NCBI GenBank assembly: GCA_013388755.1
Contig: JACAEQ010000111.1
Coordinates: 1-49,379 of the forward strand
Origin: Chloroflexota bacterium
GTDB lineage: Bacteria; Chloroflexota; Chloroflexia; Chloroflexales; Roseiflexaceae
DNA: 49,379 nucleotides
Direction of reading: 5' to 3'
Position 1 is the stretch's first letter, and every line of letters begins with the position of its first letter. Below the pieces are notes generated by a model. It was not told where the DNA came from. It ran no database searches and saw only the letters and a program-made list of their open reading frames with translations. Positions 6,774-15,483 of this stretch are shown here, piece by piece. The translations under genes were made by a program, and so were the position numbers.

Positions 6774-9674
6774 ATGCGAGCCTCTCGTCGATTACCGGTT
6801 CGTCTTGGCGCCATTTCCGCGACATTGCTGGTCGCGCTTGCCTTGATTCTTCCGTCAATCTCATCGGTTGCCCGGGAGTCCGCTGGAGATCTCCAGCCGG
6901 AACGTACCGTTGTTACAGCCGGCGATGGACCGGCCTTTGCCGTGACCGGGGTGCCTGGTGATTATCTTGCGCCGGTGGTCGAAACCATGCGATCGTTCAG
7001 CCATATGATCGTGCGCTACGAGGCGCAGGTGCCGCCAGGTGCCGGGCTCACCCTGTTCGTGCGCGCCTCTGCCGACGGTAGTTCGTGGACGGAGTGGGTG
7101 GAGCTGATAGCAAGCGATGATCTGCGCCGACCGGAAGATGGGCCGAATGTCGTATGGAGCGAGATCATTGATGTGGGCAGGCTGGTGCGTTTCTGGCAGG
7201 TTCGCGCGGTAATGATGCCGGCGCCTGATGGTTCCTTTGCCGTTCCTGGTCCGATTGAGGCACACACGGTTGATGCGCTCAGCGGTCCCGAGAGTCCGCA
7301 GGCGTTACCGGCAGTGGTTCCGGCAGGGGGCGGCGCACCGCAGCCACCGATTGTCTCGCGTACCGCCTGGGGCTCGCCCGATGGTCAGAACAGCCGCGCC
7401 CGGCCTGCCTACTACCCCGTCAACCATATTATCGTCCATCACACCGCTGACAGTAATTCGCTCTCGCCAGGCCAGCCGAACTGGGCGGCGCGGGTGCGGG
7501 CAATCTGGTCATACCACGCGATTACCCGCCAGTGGGGCGATATTGGCTACAACTACCTGATCGATCCCAACGGCGTGATCTACGAAGGGCGTGCCGGTGG
7601 CGATGATGCGGTCGGCTTTCACGATACGGCCAACTACGGCTCAATGGGCATTGCACTGATTGGAACATATTCGAGCGGTGCGCCGACAGCAGCAGCGCAG
7701 GATGCGCTGGTGCGCCTGATGGCATGGAAGGCGGCACAGAAAGATATCGATCCACTCGGCAGGTCGTACTACTATGGCTGCACCGTCTCCAGCCTGTGCA
7801 AGCCATTCAACGCCGGCGCCATCGTGCCGAATATCGCCGGCCACCGTCAGGTGACCCCCGGGCATACGACCTGCCCGGGTGATGCCACCATGGCGCTCCT
7901 GCCCGATCTACGCAACCGCGTCCTGGAGATGATGCACGACGGGTCAGGCGGCGGGACGTACGACAATGGCGATCTGCAGGTAGACGAACGCGAAAGCGGT
8001 TTCACGCGCAGCAACGCGAACTGGTACAGTGCTGCGTGTGGTGCAGGTGGTCATGCCTACTACACCTTCGCGACCGATACCCCGGCCCAGAGTGCAAATC
8101 GCGGTACCTGGCGGGCAAATCTGCCACAACGTGGAACATACCGCGTCCTGGCGTACGTCCCACGCGATTGCGGCATCGGTACGCTCACCGGCAGGGCTGC
8201 GTATGTTGTCCGTAGCGCCAGTGGCACGGTTGTAGTGCCGGTGAACCAGGATGGAGTGGACGGCTGGGTCGATCTTGGCGCTTACTCGTTCGATGCCGGC
8301 GCAAGCGGCTCGGTTGAGCTTGATGATCTGACCGGCGAGTCACTGGTGTCACGCCGGGCGATCGTCTTTGATGCCGTCAAGTGGGTGCCTGAGAGCGACC
8401 AGACCTCTGCCGCGATTGTCGCAATGAGTTTCGACCAGACGACGATTGCTGCAGGAGAGTTGCTGCGTGTCAATGTCACCGTGCGTAACACTGGCACGAC
8501 AACCATCGCCGGGCAGGAACCGCGTGTCGATCTGACCGCCGGTGGTGGCCTGAGCGATCCAGCGAACGCGTATGTCTATGAACACCATGAATGTTTTGCG
8601 GGAAGCCCGATCGGCGCTTTTCCCGCTTTCCCAAAGCAAGCCGGCCGGTTTCGCGTCGCTCTCGGCATGCCGGGCTGGGATGCAACGTATGGCGCCGGAT
8701 GTTCCGGCCCGACCTCCGACTATCCGTGGCGCTGGGGGTTGAACGGCGACCTTGCTCCGGGAAGTGAGCAGACGATTGTTGGCTATGTACGCCTGCGAAC
8801 CCCCGGCACCTACACCTTCCGCGCCGGGCTGGTGCATGAGTATGTGCGATACCTGGCGCAGGATGTCGGCGCGACGACAGTGACGGTAACGCAGGAGCGT
8901 ATGTCGCCGGACGTCACCGCCTATGATGCTGTGGCACAACCACTGGCGCGCGTCTACCAGCTGGGTGCCACGCCTGATACTTTTCTGGCGCGCGCCGCCG
9001 ATCCACAGGCGGTGCCGCTGGGCGTGGAGGTCGGCAGTTTTGTATGGAACGGTGAGTTGCTGGATTGGGGTGCAGGCGGGCCGCTTGGACTGAGTGACTA
9101 TTTCGTGGTCGTCCAGACACGCACCTTTGACGCACCCGTCAGTGGTGAGTATACCTTCTATACCGCCAGTGATGATGGCTCGTGGCTCCTGGTGGACGGT
9201 CGTACCGTGGTCTCGAATTATGGTCTGCATGACCGGGCCGAAGCGACCGGGACGATTGCCCTGGATGCCGGGGTGCATACGCTGTCGGTCGTTTTCTTCG
9301 AGTTGCGCGGCATGGCCATAGCAGGGTATGGCATCCGTGCGCCTGGTGCCGCTGCCTTCCAGCCGCTATCGGATGGCCTGAGTGATGCCGTACGGTTCGG
9401 TGGCACATTCATTACCCCGGCAACCATTGCCGTAGGTGGGGATGATCGCGGCGGCAGCGGCGTCGCAGCGATCCGCTGGAGTCTGAATGGCGCCTCCTGG
9501 CAGGCGACGCCAGGCAGCATTGCACGTCTCAGCCTGCCGGGAGATGGCGCCTACCAGGTACGTTACTATGCGGTCGACGTTGCCGGCAATGAAGGGCCGG
9601 TTCGCGAACTCAATGTGCGTGTTGACACGCAGATGACGATCTACCGGGTTGCGTTGCCGGCGATCAGGCGTTAG
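6774..9674 (+). CDS. Secreted PGRP-type N-acetylmuramoyl-L-alanine amidase with golvesin-like and PA14 modules
   Basis: 966 residues from the ATG at 6774, chosen for the GGGAGCG ribosome site and the signal peptide (Arg-rich, then a hydrophobic run) that follows. Domains in order: an unassigned beta module (about 40-180); a peptidoglycan-recognition/amidase domain (about 190-400) with zinc ligands in VHHTAD (His222), GHRQ and TTCPGD; a golvesin/Xly-like beta domain (about 410-545); a CARDB-like Ig domain (about 550-700); a PA14 carbohydrate-binding domain (about 720-870); and a C-terminal Ig-like repeat with YAVDVAGNEG. It should cleave the muramoyl-alanine bond of cell wall, its own or that of other bacteria. 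The TAG stop is the first base set of repeat copy A4. Confidence 0.85.
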   Translation: MRASRRLPVRLGAISATLLVALALILPSISSVARESAGDLQPERTVVTAGDGPAFAVTGVPGDYLAPVVETMRSFSHMIVRYEAQVPPGAGLTLFVRASADGSSWTEWVELIASDDLRRPEDGPNVVWSEIIDVGRLVRFWQVRAVMMPAPDGSFAVPGPIEAHTVDALSGPESPQALPAVVPAGGGAPQPPIVSRTAWGSPDGQNSRARPAYYPVNHIIVHHTADSNSLSPGQPNWAARVRAIWSYHAITRQWGDIGYNYLIDPNGVIYEGRAGGDDAVGFHDTANYGSMGIALIGTYSSGAPTAAAQDALVRLMAWKAAQKDIDPLGRSYYYGCTVSSLCKPFNAGAIVPNIAGHRQVTPGHTTCPGDATMALLPDLRNRVLEMMHDGSGGGTYDNGDLQVDERESGFTRSNANWYSAACGAGGHAYYTFATDTPAQSANRGTWRANLPQRGTYRVLAYVPRDCGIGTLTGRAAYVVRSASGTVVVPVNQDGVDGWVDLGAYSFDAGASGSVELDDLTGESLVSRRAIVFDAVKWVPESDQTSAAIVAMSFDQTTIAAGELLRVNVTVRNTGTTTIAGQEPRVDLTAGGGLSDPANAYVYEHHECFAGSPIGAFPAFPKQAGRFRVALGMPGWDATYGAGCSGPTSDYPWRWGLNGDLAPGSEQTIVGYVRLRTPGTYTFRAGLVHEYVRYLAQDVGATTVTVTQERMSPDVTAYDAVAQPLARVYQLGATPDTFLARAADPQAVPLGVEVGSFVWNGELLDWGAGGPLGLSDYFVVVQTRTFDAPVSGEYTFYTASDDGSWLLVDGRTVVSNYGLHDRAEATGTIALDAGVHTLSVVFFELRGMAIAGYGIRAPGAAAFQPLSDGLSDAVRFGGTFITPATIAVGGDDRGGSGVAAIRWSLNGASWQATPGSIARLSLPGDGAYQVRYYAVDVAGNEGPVRELNVRVDTQMTIYRVALPAIRR

Positions 9675-9835
9675 AGCCTATCCGAACACCAGATGGTCAC
9701 TGTCATGGCGAGCGCGAGCGAAGCACTCTCCGCTCGCGCCGCTCGATTGCTTCAGCCACGCTGCGCTCGCTGCAGGCGGTCGCTGGCGCTCCTCGCAATG
9801 ACCGCATGCCCGTGGGTTTTCGGATAGGCACTTAG
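9671..9835 (+). mobile_element. Family A MITE-like element, copy A4 (complete)
   Basis: 165 bp including TTAG at both ends (9671-9674 and 9832-9835). Left end AGCCTATCCGAACACC, right end TTTTCGGATAGGCAC. This is the cleanest copy for defining the element. Its first TAG is the stop codon of the amidase gene. Confidence 0.8.
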
Positions 9836-9865
9836 CAGAATGTGCGGCAATTCTTCGTGATGGGC

Positions 9866-9900
9866 GGCATGAGTGGCGCGTCACAGCGCCGTCTCATGCC
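9866..9900. other. Inverted repeat upstream of the rfbB promoter
   Basis: GGCATGAG (9866-9873) pairs with CTCATGCC (9893-9900), and the inner GGCGC pairs with GCGCC, around a 6-base loop. It ends 9 bases before the -35 box, so it could be an operator or the terminator of read-through from the left. There is no T-run. Confidence 0.4.
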
Positions 9901-9909
9901 GTCATCATT

Positions 9910-9937
9910 TTGACACCGTGCCAGGCTATGCTAGACT
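9910..9937 (+). promoter_or_regulatory. Sigma70-type promoter of rfbB
   Basis: TTGACA (9910-9915, perfect), 16-bp spacer, TAGACT (9932-9937), about 85 bases ahead of the ATG. Confidence 0.6.
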
Positions 9938-10021
9938 GACGGCGGGTTTCGGGTGCGATCCACGGCATCGCACACCGCTGGGCCTGTCGCTCTGTGCCAT
10001 TGTTCGTTGCAGGAGCAAACC

Positions 10022-11032
10022 ATGCGCAACATCCTGGTCGCCGGCGGCGCCGGCTTCATTGGCAGCAATTTCGTTGAACTGATGCTGACGAAGTACCCGG
10101 ATTATCGGATCGTCGTCTATGACAAGCTGACCTATGCCGGGCGGCTAGAAAACCTCGAGCGCTTCAAGAACGAGCCACGGTTCAGTTTTGTGCGTGGCGA
10201 CATCTGCGATCCGGCTGGCGTACGTGCGGCCATGCACACGCACGAGATCGATACGCTGGTGAACTTTGCCGCCGAGACGCATGTTGACCGCTCGATCATG
10301 GACCCCGACGCATTCATTCGTACCGATGTCTACGGTACCTATGTTCTGCTCGAAGCAGTGAAAGACCTCAAACTCGAGCGTGCCCTGTTTGTCAGCACCG
10401 ACGAAGTGTACGGCCATATCGAGCACGGCCACTCATCCTCCGAAGACGACCCGCTCAAGCCACGCTCGCCATACGCGGCGTCGAAGGCCGGTGGTGAGCA
10501 CCTGGTGTATGCCTATCACATAACCTATGGCTTGCCGGTGCTGACGACGCGTGGGACGAACAATATCGGCCCCTACCAGTATCCTGAAAAGGCCGTGCCG
10601 CTCTTCGTCACGAATGCGATCGATGATCTCCCGCTGCCACTCTACGGCGATGGGCGTCAGATGCGCGACTATCAGTATGTGATGGACCACTGCGAGGGGA
10701 TTGATGTTGCCCTGCATCATGGCCAGGCCGGCGAGGCGTACAATATCGGTTCGGGTGTCGAGACTGAGAATATCGTGATGGCCCATGCCATACTCGACCT
10801 GCTTGGCAAACCGTACAGTCTCATCCAGCCGGTCGCAGATCGCCCCGGTCACGACCGGCGCTATTCGGTACGTACCGACAAGATTCAGGCGCTTGGCTGG
10901 ACGTCGCGCCATACGTTTGCCGAAGCGATCGAGAAGACGGTGCGCTGGTATGTTGACAATCAGGCGTGGTGGCGCCCGATCAAATCGGGCGAGTTCAAAG
11001 AGTATTATCGGAAACAATACGTTGAACGCTGA
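10022..11032 (+). CDS. rfbB: dTDP-glucose 4,6-dehydratase
   Basis: 336 residues from the ATG at 10022, preceded by GCAGGAGCAAACC; the family length fits. It is an extended short-chain dehydrogenase with the NAD-binding GGAGFIG at residues 8-14, catalytic Asp127-Glu128 in STDEVYG, and Tyr151-xxx-Lys155. The specific run NNIGPYQYPEK is characteristic of RmlB. It converts dTDP-glucose to dTDP-4-keto-6-deoxyglucose, the branch point to dTDP-rhamnose and other deoxysugars of surface polysaccharides. The other rml genes are not adjacent, so the gene stands alone here with its own promoter and a terminator shared with the converging glcD-glcE gene. Confidence 0.93.
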   Translation: MRNILVAGGAGFIGSNFVELMLTKYPDYRIVVYDKLTYAGRLENLERFKNEPRFSFVRGDICDPAGVRAAMHTHEIDTLVNFAAETHVDRSIMDPDAFIRTDVYGTYVLLEAVKDLKLERALFVSTDEVYGHIEHGHSSSEDDPLKPRSPYAASKAGGEHLVYAYHITYGLPVLTTRGTNNIGPYQYPEKAVPLFVTNAIDDLPLPLYGDGRQMRDYQYVMDHCEGIDVALHHGQAGEAYNIGSGVETENIVMAHAILDLLGKPYSLIQPVADRPGHDRRYSVRTDKIQALGWTSRHTFAEAIEKTVRWYVDNQAWWRPIKSGEFKEYYRKQYVER

Positions 11033-11059
11033 ATGCGGGCAGGCGGAACATCGAATGCG

Positions 11060-11094
11060 GGAAGGTAGAAGAAGGTTCCCACCTTCTACCTTCC
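11060..11094. terminator. Shared terminator between converging rfbB and glcDE
   Basis: GGAAGGTAGAAG (11060-11071) pairs perfectly with CTTCTACCTTCC (11083-11094) around an 11-base loop. It lies 28 bases after rfbB and 4 bases after the glcDE stop, so it can serve both strands. It lacks a long T-run. Confidence 0.6.
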
Positions 11095-11097
11095 TGG

Positions 11098-13722
11098 CTA
11101 TACAACAAACGCCCCTGGATTGAGCAACCCATCCGCTCCCCAGCGCCGCCGCAACGCGCGCATGAGATCCATGGCGTCGGGAGCGTGGCCCCAGAGATCG
11201 AGGCGTGGGCGCGCCGGCGCCGCCAGTACGACGGTATAACCACCCAGTTCCTGTGCTGCCGCGCGCAACCGCGTCACGATGGCGGCATGCCCGGTGCCTG
11301 GCGGCGCCGGCTCGCGCAGGTATATCTGGCCCGCTGCCAGGTCAATCAGGTACGACTCGGTGCTCCCGGGGCCTGTGCGCTGCAACAGCGCGCCAACATC
11401 CTTCGGCGCGACGCCGGCTCGCACCAGCATATCGTGAGCACCGGACGCGCGAATGAATGCCGCCCATACATCACTGCCGGCGGGAGCATCGATCTGTACA
11501 GCGGGTACACCGGTGGCGCGCAGCATACCCCGTGCCAGGTCCAGTTCAGCGGCGACATCTTCCGCCATGCCTTCCACTGTATAGATGACCAGTGTTGCGG
11601 GCCGGCGGGCGAGTGCTACCGGTATGTCAGGCATCCATGCGCCGTCATCTGCAATCTCGAGTACCAGCACCGCCGATGCAACCAGACTGTTTTGCAGGAG
11701 CGATGCGCCAATCTCCAGCGCCTGCGCCATGCGGCGCGGCAATGCCACCAGTGTGGCGCGAGCGCGCGGCAACGGCGCCAGTTTCAACGTGACATCGCAT
11801 AACAGGCCAAGTGTGCCATGCGCGCCAACGTGTAACTTGACCAGGTCGTACCCGGCGACATTTTTCACCACCGGCCGGCCAACCTGCACCACACGACCGT
11901 CGGGCAGCGCCACTGTTGCGGCCAGCACCAGGTCACGCACGTTCCCGTAACGCATCCGTAGTGGCGCATTGGCGTTCGCAGCAATGATGCCGCCAATCGT
12001 ACCCGCGGGCCATGGCGACACAAGCGGCGCCCACATGCGCTGCTGTTCCAGGATAGCTTGCAGGTCGTTCAGACGCGTGCCGGCCCCGGCTGTAACATAC
12101 AGATCATCGGGCGCAAGGGTGCGAATGCCGGCCAGACGCTCAGTAGATACCACAACATCGGCGGCTGGAAGCATCGCAGATTTCGTTCCACCGCCACGAA
12201 TACGCACCGATGCCCCGGCCCCCGTCAGGTCCTTGAGCAGTGTTGCCGCTTCGTGTGCGCTTTCCGGTGAAACAAGGGACGCCGGGAGCGGGGAAGTCGT
12301 CGAACCGGGGAAGCCCGGGAGATCGGGAGGTGCGACAGGCGGTGGCAATACTTTACCCGGGTTCATGATGCCTGCCGGGTCGAAGACCGTTTTGATGTCC
12401 CACATCAGCGCCAGTTCTTCGGGGCGATACATCAGTGGCATAAATGCACGCTTCTCGATGCCGACGCCATGTTCGCCGGTAATACTGCCGCCCGCAGCGA
12501 CACACACTTCCAGAATGCGCCGCCCCGTGTCGAGCACGCGCGCGATCAGCGCTCTGTCCGACGGATCATCAATCAGGATGAGTGGATGCAGATTGCCGTC
12601 GCCGGCATGAAACACGTGGCCCGCGCGCAACTCCGCCTCCTCAAGAATATGGTTGATGGCTGCAAGGGTCTGCGCCAGTTTGCTGCGTGGCACGGTGCCG
12701 TCCACCAGGTAATACGCCGGCGCCAGCCGCGCCATCGCGCCGGCGGCGCTCTTACGCGCATACCAGATACGGTCGCGCTCGGCGGCGCTTTGCGCAAGGC
12801 GCAGTTCCTGTGCGCCGTGGTCGCGCAGGATCGCCTCGATCTCGGCGATCTGGGGATCGACGCTTTCAGCATAGCCGTCAACTTCAACGATCAAGACGGC
12901 GCCCGCCTCGAGCGGCAATCCCGGATGGGCATACTCCTCAATGATCCGCGTGATGCGGTCATCCATCATTTCCATCGTTGCCGGCACCAGGCCGCGCGCA
13001 ATCACTGCGGAGACGGCAGCGCCGGCCCGCTCGATCGTGTCGAATGCCGCCAGGAGCGTGCGAACCGCAGGCGGGTTGCGCAGCAGGCGCAGATTGGCAC
13101 GGGTGACAATGCCGAGGGTGCCTTCACTCCCGACGAACAGCGCGGTCAGGTCGTATTCGGGGTAGTCGAGCGCCCGCCCGCCAGGGCGCACAATGCGCCC
13201 ATCCGCAAGGACCGCCTCGACGCCGGTGGCGTAGTTGCTGGTGACCCCATATTTGAAGCAGTGCGGCCCGCCGGCGTTGGTGCCGATATTGCCACCGATG
13301 GTCGCTGCACGCTGGCTGGAAGGATCGGGTGGAAAGAAGAGCCCTCGGTCGCGCGCCTGTGTGTCGAACGCCAGGTTTACCACGCCCGCCTCCACGACGG
13401 CGCTTCGCCCGGTGACGTCCAGTTCCAGCACACGGTTCATCAACCCGAGCTGTACCACCAGGCCGCCATGCTCCGCTACCGCTCCACCGGCGAGACCGGT
13501 GCCTGCGCCGCGCGCCACCAGCGGCACACCATGTTCTGCAGCCCGGCGCACCAGCCGCACAACCTCGTCAACCGATCGCGGAAACACGACGCCATCAGGA
13601 TGGCCCTGATCGAGACCGGCGTCGATTGCGTAGGTGATGAGCCGGGCCGGGTCGGTAATGACGCGATCGGCGCCCAGGTGCGCGGCAAGATCGGCGAGCG
13701 CCTGTGCGATTGCAGTGGTCAT
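11098..13722 (-). CDS. GlcD-GlcE fusion: FAD-linked glycolate/lactate oxidase
   Basis: 874 residues from the ATG at 13722, preceded by GTGAGGG. The first half (about 1-460) is a full GlcD: an FAD-binding PCMH domain with GAGTGLAGGA and the flavin loop IGGNIGTNAGG, then a C-terminal FAD-oxidase domain with HVFHAGDGNLHP and ITGEHGVG. After a Pro-rich linker (about 460-485), a second PCMH domain (IRGGGTK, GGIIAANA, NVAGYDLVKL) matches GlcE. GlcD and GlcE, with the iron-sulfur subunit GlcF, oxidise glycolate to glyoxylate and feed electrons to the quinone pool. Here the two flavin subunits are one chain and no glcF is visible in the window. D-lactate or another 2-hydroxy acid is also possible. 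Confidence 0.85.
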   Translation of the reverse strand: MTTAIAQALADLAAHLGADRVITDPARLITYAIDAGLDQGHPDGVVFPRSVDEVVRLVRRAAEHGVPLVARGAGTGLAGGAVAEHGGLVVQLGLMNRVLELDVTGRSAVVEAGVVNLAFDTQARDRGLFFPPDPSSQRAATIGGNIGTNAGGPHCFKYGVTSNYATGVEAVLADGRIVRPGGRALDYPEYDLTALFVGSEGTLGIVTRANLRLLRNPPAVRTLLAAFDTIERAGAAVSAVIARGLVPATMEMMDDRITRIIEEYAHPGLPLEAGAVLIVEVDGYAESVDPQIAEIEAILRDHGAQELRLAQSAAERDRIWYARKSAAGAMARLAPAYYLVDGTVPRSKLAQTLAAINHILEEAELRAGHVFHAGDGNLHPLILIDDPSDRALIARVLDTGRRILEVCVAAGGSITGEHGVGIEKRAFMPLMYRPEELALMWDIKTVFDPAGIMNPGKVLPPPVAPPDLPGFPGSTTSPLPASLVSPESAHEAATLLKDLTGAGASVRIRGGGTKSAMLPAADVVVSTERLAGIRTLAPDDLYVTAGAGTRLNDLQAILEQQRMWAPLVSPWPAGTIGGIIAANANAPLRMRYGNVRDLVLAATVALPDGRVVQVGRPVVKNVAGYDLVKLHVGAHGTLGLLCDVTLKLAPLPRARATLVALPRRMAQALEIGASLLQNSLVASAVLVLEIADDGAWMPDIPVALARRPATLVIYTVEGMAEDVAAELDLARGMLRATGVPAVQIDAPAGSDVWAAFIRASGAHDMLVRAGVAPKDVGALLQRTGPGSTESYLIDLAAGQIYLREPAPPGTGHAAIVTRLRAAAQELGGYTVVLAAPARPRLDLWGHAPDAMDLMRALRRRWGADGLLNPGAFVV

Positions 13723-13821
13723 GGTGCCCTCACACGGTCGTTGACGGATGCGCGTATTGTAACGCGAAATGTGGGCGGGCGCGGCGCGGTTCCGGCGATC
13801 GACATGCATCCCGGTGGTAGG

Positions 13822-13849
13822 GTAGGGATGCAGCGTGCTGCATCCCTAC
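13822..13849. terminator. Perfect hairpin downstream of the FKBP gene
   Basis: GTAGGGATGCAGC (13822-13834) and GCTGCATCCCTAC (13837-13849) form a 13-bp perfect stem with a 2-base loop, about 85 bases past the FKBP stop. There is no T-run; it may be a dispersed palindromic repeat used as a terminator. Confidence 0.45.
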
Positions 13850-13933
13850 GTGTGTTCGCCAATCATCCCGGTGGGCCGGGGACTGCACCCGTGCGCGGGA
13901 TCGGGGATGTATTCGGTGGATGGGGTGGCACCG

Positions 13934-14362
13934 TTACCCGATGGACACCAGTTCGATATCGAACGTCAAGGCTGCGCCGGCCAGCGGATGGTTGGCGTCA
14001 AATGTGATATCGGACGGCGACACATCGCGGACGGTCACGACAAATGTCTGGCCATCGGGGCGACGCATCTGATATTGTTCTCCGATCGCCGGCTCGATCT
14101 GCGGCGGCAGTTCATCGCGACTCAGAGAAAAGACCAGTTCGTCATGGTACGCGCCGTAGGCGTTTTCTGCCGTAATCGTCGTGCGGCGCGTTTCACCGGT
14201 TCGCATCCCGATGACCGCCTCCTCGAACCCCTGGATGACCTGGCCGCCGCCAAGCGTGAAGACCAGTGGTTCGCGGCCATGTGAGCTGTCAAAGACCGTG
14301 CCGTCGTCGAGCGTCCCGGTATAGTGCACTGTCACCGTGTCGCCTGATTGCGCTGTTGTCAT
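13934..14362 (-). CDS. FKBP/SlyD-type peptidyl-prolyl isomerase
   Basis: 142 residues. Two adjacent ATGs (14365, 14362) follow AGGAG; the second has the better 6-base spacing. The FKBP half shows VHYTGTLDDGTVFDSS and the GGGQVIQGFEEAVIGM strand-helix. An insert-in-flap chaperone domain (about 65-125) follows, with ENAYG and ending at the diagnostic DANHPLAG. This SlyD architecture speeds proline isomerisation and binds unfolded chains in the cytoplasm. The His-rich metal tail of E. coli SlyD is missing, so a nickel role is not indicated. Confidence 0.88.
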   Translation of the reverse strand: MTTAQSGDTVTVHYTGTLDDGTVFDSSHGREPLVFTLGGGQVIQGFEEAVIGMRTGETRRTTITAENAYGAYHDELVFSLSRDELPPQIEPAIGEQYQMRRPDGQTFVVTVRDVSPSDITFDANHPLAGAALTFDIELVSIG

Positions 14363-14562
14363 CATACTCTCCTGTCTGCGGGTGACCACACGATATCGCC
14401 AGGCGCTCGACGTACGCGCGCACACGGGCCGGGAGACGGCGCACAGTCACACGGGTTTGCGGTATGCTTCAGGATACCATGCCGGTGGTATGAGCGCAAA
14501 GGGTGGCCATGCATGCAGACGTTGACATGCGCCTCGTCGCCACCTGACGCCTGTGCGCGTTC

Positions 14563-15414
14563 TCAGAACGCATAGCCAGCCACAACCAGCACCACAGTAA
14601 GCATACCGAAAGCCATTTCCTGGAAACCGATCCTTGCGGCGCGCACGGTCGGGCGATGTGGCGATAGACCATGGAGGGCGCGCACAAGCAACAGCACGAA
14701 TGCAACTATCGTCGTCCATGGTGTGAGCCGGGTAATTGCCAGTCCGGCGACGGCAGCAAGTGCGACGATATGCGCCACAAGCGCAGGTGCCCCGGCGACG
14801 GTCATGCCGCGCATGCGGCGCAGGCGGATGCGTACATACAGGATGGCCGGAATTGCGCGCGCGATCAGAATGGCCCAGAGTGCGAATGCATGCCACGGCT
14901 CCCAACCTGCCGCCAGGGTTATTGCCGGCGCGAGCGCAGCAAGTGCGGCGGCACCTGCCAGTTCGGGAACGATCGCCCGGCTCTGCTTACGGAAGTCGTA
15001 CACTTGCTGAAGAATCGCCAGCGGCGCCGCCAGCAGTAGTGCCTGCCAGAATGGAAATGCCGTCGTCACGAATGCCCCCAACAACGCCAGGCCGGCCAGC
15101 AGGCTATAGCCAAGCACGAACCGTTCAGCCAGAGCAGTGCGAGGGTACCGTTTGCCCCGTTTTCGGTCGCCAAGCGCAAGTTGTAGCGGGTGGCGTATGA
15201 GGAATGCCCCAGGCGCCGCAAGTCCGAGAAGAATGCCGGACGCCGTCGGTGCAAGCGCAAGGCCAAGAATGATCGGCTCCAGCAGAAAGCCCCAGCCGCC
15301 ATGCTCGGTCGGCAACGCCACGAGCCTGATGCGTGCGCCACCCGGGGCGTTCTGTTCAATAATGGGTTGCGGGTTCATATATTGGCCATCTGAGGATCTC
15401 ATGGGCATGCACAC
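14563..15414 (-). CDS. YwiC-like polytopic membrane protein
   Basis: 283 residues with roughly eight to nine membrane helices. The N-terminal motif PTEHGGWGFLLEP (about residues 35-47) and the later HP-x-x-LALGDRKRGKRYPRT mark the YwiC-like family. In Bacillus ywiC lies beside fnr and narK, and homologues often sit in nitrate-respiration loci, but the biochemical function is unknown. Here it is divergent from a Crp/Fnr-type regulator across 57-70 bases, which repeats that neighbourhood. The start is uncertain: in-frame ATGs at 15414, 15408, 15402 and 15378 all lack a clear ribosome site. Confidence 0.7.
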   Translation of the reverse strand: MCMPMRSSDGQYMNPQPIIEQNAPGGARIRLVALPTEHGGWGFLLEPIILGLALAPTASGILLGLAAPGAFLIRHPLQLALGDRKRGKRYPRTALAERFVLGYSLLAGLALLGAFVTTAFPFWQALLLAAPLAILQQVYDFRKQSRAIVPELAGAAALAALAPAITLAAGWEPWHAFALWAILIARAIPAILYVRIRLRRMRGMTVAGAPALVAHIVALAAVAGLAITRLTPWTTIVAFVLLLVRALHGLSPHRPTVRAARIGFQEMAFGMLTVVLVVAGYAF

Positions 15415-15446
15415 GCTGCATTCCCAATTCCCTATCCCACATGCGC

Positions 15447-15452
15447 TACAAT
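15447..15452 (+). promoter_or_regulatory. Probable -10 element of the Crp/Fnr-type regulator gene
   Basis: TACAAT about 30 bases before the start codon, in the intergenic region shared with the divergent YwiC-like gene. No clear -35 is visible, which would suit an activator-dependent promoter. Confidence 0.4.
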
Positions 15453-15483
15453 ACTTGCTGACCAGACGAAAGTGGGGCAGGTC

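Noticed and set aside
12469-14007. A 512-codon open frame on the plus strand opposite glcDE and its upstream region
   Set aside because: It is antisense to a clear two-domain enzyme, has no recognisable motif, is rich in Arg/Gly/Gln/His as expected from the reverse frame of GC-rich genes, and lacks a ribosome site.
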